From: Pinus tabuliformis | Lineage: Eukaryota; Streptophyta; Pinopsida; Pinales; Pinaceae | DNA: 64,000 nt | Reading direction: 5' to 3' | NCBI GenBank assembly: GCA_031772625.1 | Contig: CM062810.1 | Coordinates: 453,716,014 to 453,780,013 of the forward strand | In this document: one piece after another, positions 11,021 to 20,988 of the stretch | How positions within the stretch are numbered: position 1 is the first letter of the stretch | Layout of the letters: every line of letters begins with the position of its first letter | The notes under the pieces: model-generated | Told to the model about the DNA's origin: nothing | Databases searched by the model: none | Seen by the model: the letters and a program-made list of their open reading frames with translations, nothing else | Position numbers and translations under genes: made by a program

Positions 11021-11106
11021 TATATGTCTATATATATATATATGTCTATATATATATCTATATGTCTATATATACATATATATATATATATATATAGATA
11101 TATACA
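10950..11106. repeat. TA-rich microsatellite, right block
   Basis: (TA)n with TGTCTATA interruptions. It continues the array left of the LINE insertion and begins with the right copy of the 15 bp target duplication. Confidence 0.95.
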
Positions 11107-11769
11107 TTTTGGAATTTTTTTAAAGCATAATTTTATCAAATACGTGTCGAGTGGAATATCCATGACATTTTACAGATCATACTGGTAATAGAGTTGGTTT
11201 CTTTGGGTATATTATTGAGATTTGCAGGGGATATAGACTGATGTAGGGTGATTTAATTGTATGTTAAATCCATGTCATTTAATTTGTCAACCAGGGGGTT
11301 TCGTAAACTTAGAAGAAAACCAAAATATATGGTACCTTAGATGAAACTGTTGTACAAAGTTTGTTTAGAATGGAAATGCATATTACAACTATAACTAAAG
11401 AAAACTACAAAAGAAATCACATGCAAGAAAACTATATTAATTTCTAGGGATGGAAGTTAAATTCTAAAGGTGGAATGAATGAACACCATGGCCTTCTAAG
11501 CTCTTCAAAAACAAATTAATCTATGAACAAGTATAAGAAGAAAACTATGAAAATCTAGAAAAAAGTAAATAACAACTAGTGAGAAAGCAATAAATAACAA
11601 ATATTGATTTAGTTGTCAAACAATAAAACTAGGATAACTAGTGAGCAAGCAATTTAATGACAATCAAATCAAATCTAGGAAATGAAATCATACTTGTAGA
11701 AAGGGAATTAAAAAAATCAAATTGTGTTACAATTGTATGCAGATTGTGGTTGATGGGGATCCTTTCATT

Positions 11770-12240
11770 TGTAGGTTTTAACCCCATACAAAAATTACCT
11801 GGATACGAATTCTAAAACACAGAAAATAAACAATGCGAGAGCATAACACATAAAACACATATACACAGAGATTTCCCCTGGATCCCAAAATCGGGACTAC
11901 CAACTTGATTTTTCATTATGTTCCTTTCAATGTTATAATACATATTTATACATGTCGTAGCATCCAATACCATGGACTGAAAACCATCGCGTCTAAAAAA
12001 CATGTGCAAAAATCATGCACAAAACCATAGGTGGGTCCGCCCATCCTAACATAGGGTCCAAAACCAAAATTTTCTGGGGCGCTGCCTTGGAATCCATAAA
12101 GTGGGGTTACGGGTATGCCTCAAACCCCTTGTGACCCCCCGCGCTACGCAATCGGTTAACCGAAGGGGGGCTCCGCCCCCCTCTAACCCCCCGGTTAACT
12201 ATGTGGGCTAGTTGTGGAAAGAATATAACACAACCCAACA
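11770..12240 (-). repeat. Copia-1 3' LTR
   Basis: It starts TGTAGGTTTTAACC and ends CACAACCCAACA. It includes a locally GC-rich, C/G-run segment (12,120-12,195, with 'gaaggggggctccgcccccc') that can fold back on itself. It matches 16,352-16,856. Confidence 0.9.
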
Positions 12241-12289
12241 TTCTCCCACTTGTTGTTTTCTTTCCATAAGGGGCCACAAGAGAGCTTAG

Positions 12290-14320
12290 TCATTTTTCCA
12301 GCCCTAAAATGCCCATTGTCTTTCTACACCAAGAGAACTTCTTAGAGCTTACAGATTTTGTCAATGCATCTACAATATTCTTTAAAGTGTCCACCTTTAC
12401 CAACAACACCCTTTTGTCTCCTATCATATCCCTCACAAAGTGATACTGAACATCAATGTGCTTTGTCTTTGAATGATATGCAGGGTTCTTTGCCAAGAAA
12501 ATTGCGCTTTGGATGTCACATTCTATCCTTATATCTCCCTATACTAACCCCATACTTGAACACAATCTCTGCAATGAAACTTCTTCCTTGCTTGCATGAG
12601 TGGCTGCTATGTATTTAGCCTCTGTAGTTGATAGTGCCACTACATATTATTTCTTACTCATCCAACTGACTGCACCTCCAAATAGGTTAAACACATACCC
12701 ACTTGTAGATCTTCTTTGATCCAGATCTCCAGCCTAGTCTGCATCAACAAAGGCACAAATATCCAACACTCTGTCCAATCCTAGTCTTCCTTGGTAGCAC
12801 AAACCATAATCACAAGTGCCACACAAATACCTAAAAACCCGCTTCACTGCTGTCCAGTGCTCCTTCCCTGGTTTTGACATAAACTTGCTCAATACTCTCA
12901 CTGCATGTGCAATGTTTGGTCTAGTATAGGCCATTGCATACGTCAAGCTACTGACTGCACTTGCATATGGAACACAGGACATGTCCTCTTCCTCTTCTTG
13001 TGTCTTGGGACACTGTTCAACAGATAACCTCACACCTATAGGGATAGGAACCTTCACCGGTTTACTATCCTGCATACTAAACCTCTGCAGTATTGTCTCG
13101 ACATACTTCCTCTAGTTTAACCAAAGCTTCCTCTTTGCCCTATCTCTTTTAATTCCCATGCCCAAAATATAGTTTGTAGCACCAAGATCTTTCATGTCGA
13201 ATTTGGAGGACAATTGGGTCTTCAAACCTTGGATAATTTCTTTGTCATTTCCAACCAGCAACATATCATCCACATACAAGACCAAATAAATAACATGGTC
13301 ACAAATTAATTTAAAATACACACAATGATCTGCTTTGCTTCTGGTAAAGCCAAGTCCCTGTATAAATGTATCAAATTTCTGATACCACATCCTTGGTGTC
13401 TATTTTAACCCATAGAGAGACTTCTTTAACTTGCATACCAGTTCTTTCTTACCCTTCACTGCAAAGCCTTCAGGTTGCTTCATGTATATTTCCTCTTCTA
13501 GATCCCCATGAAGAAATGTTGTCTTCACATCCATCTGTTCTACCTCAAAATCAAAAGCAACAACAATAGATAAAAGTAATCTAATAGAAGTTACCTTGGC
13601 AACAAGAGAAAAAATATCACCAAAATCAATTCCTGGCACCTGGGAATAACCTTTTGCTACCAACCGAGCTTTGTATTTCTCCACCCTTCCTTCTGCATTT
13701 GTTTTCTTCTTGAACACCCATTTGCTGCCAATGGGTTTCCTTCCAGTCGGCAACTCCACCAGATCCCAAGCCTCATTTTTGTGCAAAGATGCCATTTCAT
13801 CAACCATGGCCTCTTTCCAGAGTTTTCCATCCTCTAAATCTACTGCTTCCTTCATAGTTCTGGGATCATCATCAGTAATAGATAAAGCAAAATTTGAACA
13901 GAAAGAAGATGGACTATACCTTTCTGGCTGCGTTCTTTCTCGAACTGATATTCTCACACCCAGAGCTTGTGGCTCTTCATATTTTGATTCCTCCTCTACT
14001 GTAGAGTTTGATTCTTCCTCCTTTAGCTCAAACTCTATCTTCTCAGGTTCCTTTGGTTGGAATTCATGTTTAATAACATCTTTCACCTCTCTGAACACCA
14101 CATCTCGGCTATACACAACCTTCCTTGTTACTGGGTTCCAAAGCTTATAACCATTTAAACCATCTTTATATCCAATAAAGATGCACTTTTTAGATTTACT
14201 ATCCAACTTGGTTCGCTTCTCCTTTGGAACATGTACATATGAATTACATCCAAATACTGTCAGATGTGAAAGAGAGGGTTTCTTACTAGTCCATACCTCT
14301 TGTGGAGTTTTGTCTTCCAA
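12290..14320 (-). pseudogene. Copia-1 integrase C-terminus, RT and RNase H region (fossil)
   Basis: The copia integrase tail 'KKCIFIGYKDGLNGYKLWNP', the RVT_2 opening 'WDLVELPTGRKPIGSKWVFK', 'QMDVKTTFLHGDLEEEIYM' and the catalytic 'LVLYVDDMLLVG' are visible. They are followed by 'LSVEQCPKTQEEEEDM' with 'VPYASAVSSLTYAM' and the RNase H end 'HIDVQYHFVRDMI'. Its order and content place it in Ty1/copia; it is broken in several places. Confidence 0.85.
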
Positions 14321-15411
14321 TGCTGATGAAGGTGACCTAACCTATTGACCAGGTAACATGCAATATCCACCTCCTCTACCCAGAATTCTTGTCCTAACTC
14401 GGCACCACTGAGTATGCTTCTTGCCCTTTCCATCAACATCTTATTCATTCTTTCTGCAACTCCATTTTGCTGAGGTGTATATGGAGTAGTCTTCTATCGT
14501 TCTATACCACACTTCTTACAAAATTCTTCAAATTCCTTGCTGCAAAACTCTCCACCATTATCTATCCTCAACACCTTTATCTTCTTCTCTGTCTAATTTT
14601 CCATGAGAGCCTTAAATTCTTTAAACTTATCAAAGGCTTCAGATTTATTTTTAAGAAAATATACCCATGTATTCCTTGAGAAGTCATCTATAAATGATAC
14701 ATAGTACACAGACTTACCCAGTGATGGAACCTTCACAGGTCCAAACACATCACTGTGCATAATTTCTAATATCTGTTTCGCCCTCTTACTACCAGAGGGG
14801 AAACTCAACCAATTCTGCTTCCCATATACACAATTTTCATAGAAATCAAAATCCAGAGAGCTATTACTCATACCTTCTACCATTCCTTTACCATGAAGTA
14901 TTCGAATGCCCTTCTCTCCAATATCTCCAAGCCTTTGATGCCACAACATGGTCTTCTCTCTAGAGACCACTAGATTTTCTGCTCCACTTTCAGGAACCAT
15001 AGAACTGTTGTACCCATCAATAATAGTGCTACCTTGCAGCTTGTACAGATTTCCAATTCGAACTCCCCGAATCAATACCGGTGCTCCCCGAACCATTTTG
15101 CAGGTATCCTTCTCAAACACTGTTTTTACACCTACATCATCTAGCTTTCTTACAGAAATCAGATTTCTGGCCAATGCAGGAATATGCAGAACACCCAGAA
15201 GTGTTTTGACCCTTCCACCTTGTAACTTCAACTTTACTTTTTCGCGACCAATGATTCTAGCCTTCCTATCATCCCCTATGAAGACATCACCACCATTGTA
15301 TTTCTCATACATGCAGAACCACTCTCTATGGGGAGTGAAGTGAAAGGATGCACCTGAGTCAATCAACCATGCCTGATGATCTACATGTGTACTTGAAGAA
15401 GCCAAGTACAC
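14260..15411 (-). pseudogene. Copia-1 protease and integrase region (fossil)
   Basis: The protease start 'WLIDSGASFHFTPHREWF' includes the D-S-G catalytic triplet of aspartic proteases. Downstream come the GAG-pre-integrase stretch 'LWHQRLGDIGEKGIRILHGK', the zinc-binding region and the integrase core start 'HSDVFGPVKVPSLGKSVYYV...FIDDFSRNTWVYFLKNKSEAF'. This is the copia order with integrase before RT. The region is broken. Confidence 0.85.
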
Positions 15412-15620
15412 ATCCCAACCTCATTTGAGGTGGTTTTTTCCTCTGTAGAAGGACCATCATCAGATCCCTTTCCTTTATCAAGAGCTTTAGATTTACAGTC
15501 CCTTTTGTAGTGCCCTTCCTTTCCTCATTTCCAGCACACCACCTTTACAGGTTTTCCTGGAGATTTAGATCTCCCTCTAGATTTAGATCTCCCACTCGAT
15601 GACTTATTTTTGTTTCTGTT

Positions 15621-16175
15621 CTAGGACCGTCCTCGTATAGACAAGGTATCACCATTCTGGCTCTCCATATTTTTCCATCTCATCTCCTTTGTTAGAAAGG
15701 ATGAGACTATTTCATCAAACTGCAAGGCAGTTGCATTGCTACCTATTGCAAGAACCAGATAATCCCACAAATGTGGTAGAGAACAAAACAAACTGATGCA
15801 CTTATCTTCATCTGAAATTTTAATATCAACAGATGCTAACTGACTTACCACATTATTAAATGCATTCGGATGCTCTGTCACCGAGTCTCCATCTTTCATC
15901 CTTAGGTTATACAGCTTTTTCCGGAGGAACCGTTTATTCACCAGAGACTTAGATTTGTACAAAGTCCCTAACTTGTCCCACAAATCCTTCACCATAACTT
16001 CCCCTGATACATTCAGTAATACCGAATCTGAGACACACAATCGTATTGTGCTCTTTTCCTTCCGATCCAACTTCTTCCATTCTTCACCAGACACTCCCTT
16101 TGGTTTAGTACCTAGATCTATCACGATCCACTGATCTTTATCCACCAACAGATCCTCCATCTTGAGTTTCCACAA
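15621..16175 (-). CDS. Copia-1 gag (UBN2-type) fragment
   Basis: The frame encodes a copia capsid-type gag: 'WKLKMEDLLVDKDQW' at the start, 'LWDKLGTLYKSKSLVNKRFL' in the middle and 'LYNLRMKDGDSVTEHPNAFN' before the conserved 'FCSLPHLWD' phrase, as in Tnt1-like elements. Gag would form the particle that packages element RNA. It lies next to the 5' LTR and precedes a region with zinc-knuckle remains (about 15,430-15,560). The element is a fossil. Confidence 0.85.
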   Translation of the reverse strand: MWKLKMEDLLVDKDQWIVIDLGTKPKGVSGEEWKKLDRKEKSTIRLCVSDSVLLNVSGEVMVKDLWDKLGTLYKSKSLVNKRFLRKKLYNLRMKDGDSVTEHPNAFNNVVSQLASVDIKISDEDKCISLFCSLPHLWDYLVLAIGSNATALQFDEIVSSFLTKEMRWKNMESQNGDTLSIRGRS

Positions 16176-16351
16176 CTCAAAACTCTAACCATTAAATTTA
16201 TCAATCTCTATCTTTCCACTGCTCGCCATCTTCTTTCACCACCAGAATCGATCTCGCAGATCTCCCACTGAACAAGGTCTACCACAGGCCTAAGCGAAAC
16301 CCCTCAGCAATAAAGGCGTCCTCTTGAAGCCAAAATTGCTCTGATATTAAA

Positions 16352-16856
16352 TATAGGTTTTAACCCTGTACAAAAACTACTTGCATATGAATTCTAAAAT
16401 ACAGAAAATAAACAATGTGAGAGCATAACACATAAAACACATATGCACAAAGATTTTCCCCTTGATCCCAAAACCAGGACTACCAGCTTGACTTTTCATT
16501 ATGTTCCTCTCAATGTTATAATACATATTTATACATGCCGAAGCGTCCAATACCATGGACCGAAAACCATCGTGTCCAATACCATGGAACGAAAACCATC
16601 GCGTCCAAAAAACATGTGCAAAAATCATGCACAAAACCATAGGTGGGTCCACCCATCCTAACATAGGGTCCAAAACCAAAAATTTTCGGGGCGCTACCCC
16701 AAACCCCATAAAGTGGGGTTACGTGTATGCCTCAAACCCCCTGTGAACCCCCCCCCGCTACACAATCGGTGCAACGAAAGGGGGCTCCACCCCCCCCTCT
16801 AACCCCCCGGTTAACTATGTGGGCTAGTCGTGGAAAGAATATAACACAACCCAACA
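16352..16856 (-). repeat. Copia-1 5' LTR
   Basis: Matches 11,770-12,240 throughout. It carries an extra local duplication of about 30 bp around 'ccaataccatgga' near 16,548-16,600. The PBS abuts its left end on the minus strand. Confidence 0.9.
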
Positions 16857-17497
16857 CCATTTCTCAATGAGCACACTTGAACAACTATCACACCTTAAGA
16901 ATCAAACAAAACTCATAACTTATAATTTTGGAGAAAAAGATATTATTCATGCTGAACGAACAATCATAAATCTGATGCTAATGAATAACTTATAACTATT
17001 GGCTGCCTTTGAAGGATGTTCCTCTTATTTATGCATGAGTTAGGGTTATCTGCTCAATAAATTCAGATCCCTTAAATATCTAATAGATCCATACCTGTCT
17101 CATCTTATCCCTAAATATTATATATAAATCCTATGACTCATAAAGATCTCCATGACCTTTGTCCTTGGAATATGGTCCACCTCTTGAGTTGGAATTCAAA
17201 TTTGTGCTTGGAAGGACAAGTAAGACCCTTCTAGAACCTCCAAATAAGTCTACACGTCACAAAACTCCTAACACATATAGGTATATAAAACTATGTTAAT
17301 TTCCTAGTTTTTAATAATTAATTCACTTATAAAGCATAAAATAAATAACTTTGGAAAATAAGGATTCTAACCCATATGTTTGTGAAGATGATTAATTGAT
17401 GTAGGTTTTAGGGCTAGATAGTCATGAGATGAAGGTTAAATGGACATGAAATAATGGGAATATGGATGACAATGTAAGACAATTTTGAGACCCAACA

Positions 17498-17902
17498 TAC
17501 CCCCCAACTGAATTTGTTGCATGTCCTCATGCAGCGATTACATTGATTCATTTATCCATAAGTTGATCCTTTTGTAATGCTTTACTTATTTATGAACTTT
17601 GGCTTGTATGGATTCTCTTTAAACTTTGCATCATCATATTCTCTTTTGCAAAGTGTAATACATTGGGTTGCAATGTATATTTTTGATGGGTGATTCTTGT
17701 GTGATAACCGAAATTTTTGAGTATTGGTTCTTGTGTAACAATAATTTTGTTTTTTGTTGCATCAAAATATATGAAAATATTGAGAAATTTCTTTTCAAGT
17801 CTTATAGTAACTATCAATGAATTCATAATTTGCAAAGCATACAATCTTTTGGAATCATACTGCAACAATAGTTGATTGGGAAGAATATGCGAGTTGGAAT
17901 GT
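17498..17902 (-). other. Gypsy C internal 3' end with polypurine tract
   Basis: The stretch begins next to the 3' LTR with TACCCCCCAACTGAATTTG, the complement of a polypurine tract. The remainder to 17,902 is non-coding as far as I can see and ends at the insertion site of element X, with GAATG as the left target copy. Confidence 0.65.
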
Positions 17903-18174
17903 GATCCAGGTGGCTCCAGAGAGACGCACAGGACAAAGGTGGCTCAAAAATCAAAGTGTTTGGATTATGCTAGAACTAGGACCGTATCTAAGACCTCATC
18001 GTCCTGATCATGGTGGTGTGAACGGCTCGCCAAACCGAGCTCGTATGTGAAAGATAGAGCTGTTCAAAGTTTGACATGACAGGAGAAAGTGGGGCCCACA
18101 GTGTGCCACATGGCATCCCAGTAAGTAGGTGGGACCCACATGGTAGCCCATCAACCATTGACACTTGGCGTTTC

Positions 18175-19268
18175 TGTTATAGACATTTTTGTGCCTTACA
18201 GCATTGAGCATGAAATGTCCATAATCTAAGGGATCCAAAGTCCCTAAACATGTTGTTCCTACCCCTAGAGGAACAAGGCTAACTAACCACAGCAATTCAC
18301 AGAAGTTCTCCACCTGAAACTTCTCAAAAACAAGTCAATTCAGGATCATGTCAACTGCTCCATTGACCATCTGCGCTGAATGTCAGTGGCTCCACTGTCT
18401 ACCTACGTTGAATGTCAACTCCAACACTAGCTACCTGCGCTGAGCGAGTTTGGACATGTGGCAGACTCATTCCTCAAGGTGTCAGAGCCCAGGAAGCTTC
18501 CAAAATGACACTTGCCTCAGGGAATTCGACTGGTGATGAGTAAGAGGTTCCAAATCTCCAAGTGGAAGCAAGAACCTCCAAGTGGACTCAAGAACTGACA
18601 GAGGGAGAGGACACTAGTCAGATCTCAAGCTGACTCATCCTCTCTCCAAAATAACTTTATATAGATCTCTCCTCCATGAGATCTAGAGGCTGGAATTTTG
18701 TTATTGCAAAGAATTGCTGTTGGTTTGAGACTGGAATCATTGGGTGCTTAATGCTTTGAAGGGAGGTGAAGATAGGAATTCCATTCTGCTGGGAAGGAGA
18801 TGCTGGATTAGAGCCCTCTGGGTTGTATCTCTTCCTGAACCTTGTTATTTATCAATAAAGCTATCTTGGTTTTCTCCTATATACTGGTGTATTTGTATGA
18901 TTGCATTAGTGTATTTGATTTACTTCTAATCCTGAATCATTTGTGAATATGAATATCTGCCTTTGTGTTGTGTTCTTCTCTTGTCGCAAGTAGCTGTTCT
19001 CTTATCGCAAGTAGCTGTTCTCTTGTGATCTCGCAGGAATCAAGTAGCTATTCTCTTGGGCGAGCGAGGAGGCAAGTAGCTGTGAACACCCAAAGAGAAG
19101 AGGATCTAGATCAAGGGACAAATGGAAGACACCGGTAAGTCTATTGATCTCCCCTCTTTCACATTTCATAAAGGAAGAAACCAGAGTAGCTGTATCTGTT
19201 TGTTGCTAAGGCACTGTCACACCTTAGGTGGATAGGATCATCCTGCATAGGCATTTTTCCCCACAACA
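18175..19268 (+). repeat. Gypsy A 5' LTR
   Basis: Ends TGTTATAGAC and CCCCACAACA. It carries a TATA-like TTTATATAG (about 18,656), an AATAAAG-type polyadenylation signal near 18,853, three copies of an 'ctacctgcgctgaatgtcaa'-like motif upstream of the TATA (18,365-18,440), and four copies of a 'gcaagtagctgttctcttg' unit in U5 (18,985-19,087). Confidence 0.95.
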
Positions 19269-20988
19269 AATTGGCGACTCCGCTGGGGAGATTTGTTTTA
19301 GTCATTTTATTTGTGTTTCTATCATTGTTTGCTTCATAGACTCAACAGTAACAATCGAACTGCTTCTGCAAAGTAGACAGTTGCTGCCTTGATCCTTCAC
19401 TGGATTTTGTCTATGATCTGAACAATGGACTCACAAATGATTTGATGATCCTTTGTGATAGATCTTAGTACCCTCTCAAAGCATCCCTTTGATTATACCT
19501 TGCTTGTGTTTCTGATTTGGCCTGAAACAGTTGATTTTTGAGCATTTTGTGACCCAGAACCCAGGAGAAACGAGAGTTTCTCCTTCAGCGCAACTGCTGT
19601 GAAGGCAGTCTGCATTTCAACGCAGGTCCCGTGAAGGCTACCGGCGCTGAATGTCAAGTCCTCAGTGTTGAGGTTGCGCTGAACCAGTTTGGCCTTGTAC
19701 AGCTGGGGTTCTCTGCTGTCTGTTGCCCTGTTTTGATCTCTGTTTTTTGCAGCCTTTAACCAGCATAGGTACCAATTTGATAACTCCTTTTCTTTGCTTG
19801 AATTCCGCCTCCTTTTGTACAAAAAGACTGTAAGTGTTTTTTTGTGTTTTTGGCGTCATTTACAGTTTTCCTTTGCATGAGCAAAGTAATCATCCTGTAG
19901 CCCTTGATTCAGATCTTTCGATTGTGATCTTAGGAGAGAGTTCATTGGCTGTTTACAGTTGATTATACATTTGCTTTTGCTTATTGGTTTGAGTTTGTCT
20001 CTTTTAAGTGTCGAAACAAGTATTCATTTCGAAAGTCGCAAAGTGTTGTAATCTCTTCTACCCTTGTTGATTTCGAAAAAGTAAACTTGTCTGTACTTGT
20101 CAATTAAAAGCAAATTCAAAGTTGTACAAAAATCTTTCTTTGTAGGCATCAATACTAAGAAAGCGGAAAACAAACACCTGCATTGTGCATTTTGCATTTT
20201 GATAAGTTTGCATGCTTGATTTAGGAAGAGTGCATTAGAGTGTGCTGATTGCTCTTTGAGAAAAGATGGTGTCTTTCTTTTCCCTTAGTAGCTAGGATTT
20301 TCAAAGTTGAAAAGATTATAAAGCTTGCTTATCATCCTAGACTGCATTTAGGAATTGTACCATACATCTCGTGGTGATCCTGAAAGGAAAACTTCTAAAA
20401 AGATCAACTTAAAATAAACTGAATGAACCTAACAACGCTTTGCAACATAACACACAACATAGAGGTCTAGGCTAGAGACGTGTTCCGGCGTCGTTAAGCC
20501 TAGTGACTGTTGATCTCGTGGAAGGTGGGTGATTCCTCCTGAGGGACGATAGCGCTAGTACGGATTGTGCTCCCACGTACCGTCGCGTATATATTGGGAG
20601 ACCCCTATAGGCATATATCCTTTATCCTTAGGAAGCCGTGTCGGCCGCCCTACTGATCGTAATGCAGTGAACACAGCATTCACGAAGATCGACCGCCCGT
20701 ACCTTAAAAAGTATTCTGTGGTTTTGCGAAAAGTTTGGCACACCCTCTGCCTAGAACTCCAGAGCAGTTTCTTTTGGCCTTTTTCAGACTCTATAACAGA
20801 AAAATTCCATCCGAGCATTTGTCACTTCGGGCTCGTTAAAACATCGAAGGAGACTAGAGTCATCTTTAGCTTTTTCTCGACTCTTTAAAAGTGAAAAAGC
20901 AAGTTGTGTCTAAAGCGTCTAAGAAAATTCATTCAATTCGGAAACATTTTCCCCTTTCGTATTTTAGTTGATCGAGTAATCCGCAATC
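19269..20988 (+). other. Gypsy A leader with PBS and hairpin
   Basis: The PBS TTGGCGACTCCGCTGGGGAG starts two bases after the LTR, at 19,271. The leader carries further copies of the 'gcgctgaatgtcaag' motif (19,585-19,700) and, just before gag, a hairpin GCTTTTTC...GAAAAAGC (20,869-20,876 and 20,893-20,900) preceded by GGGCTCGTTAAAA. The same signature recurs in the 3' non-coding region. No gene is visible. B has the matching leader. Confidence 0.8.

Larger units (their letters stand above)
11770..16856 (-). mobile_element. Copia-1, Tork/Tnt1-like Ty1/copia element (fossil)
   Basis: The element is 5.1 kb with LTRs of about 471 and 505 bp. On the minus strand the PBS reads TAATATCAGAGC next to the 5' LTR (a Met-initiator type), and a purine tract CAAGTGGGAGAA lies before the 3' LTR. 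The coding order gag, zinc knuckle, protease, integrase, RT, RNase H is that of Ty1/copia, and the gag phrase 'LYNLRMKDGDSVTEHPNAFN' resembles Tnt1/Tork gag. It is full-length in layout but broken, with roughly half a dozen or more breaks. The LTRs differ by about 8-9% by eye, so it is old but younger than its host LTR. Confidence 0.9.
11242..17497 (-). repeat. 3' LTR of gypsy C, interrupted by Copia-1
   Basis: The outer pieces 11,242-11,769 and 16,857-17,497 together match the LTR at 53,483-54,651 from TGTAGGG to CCCAACA or CTCAACA. The copia element lies between them and is bordered by a near-identical 5 bp duplication (TCATT on the left, CCATT on the right). Confidence 0.85.

Noticed and set aside
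10945-11163. Minus-strand frame with Tyr-Ile repeats
   Set aside because: TA microsatellite again.
12120-12200. C- and G-run stretch resembling a terminator hairpin
   Set aside because: Part of the Copia-1 LTR, present in both LTR copies; no evidence for a separate signal.
13671-14150. Plus-strand 159-codon frame
   Set aside because: Shadow of the Copia-1 pol region on the other strand.
14948-15343. Plus-strand 131-codon frame
   Set aside because: Shadow of the Copia-1 protease and integrase region.
18744-18929. Plus-strand 61-codon frame, also at 32,759-32,944
   Set aside because: Lies inside both LTRs of gypsy A around the polyadenylation signal; no protein family recognised.
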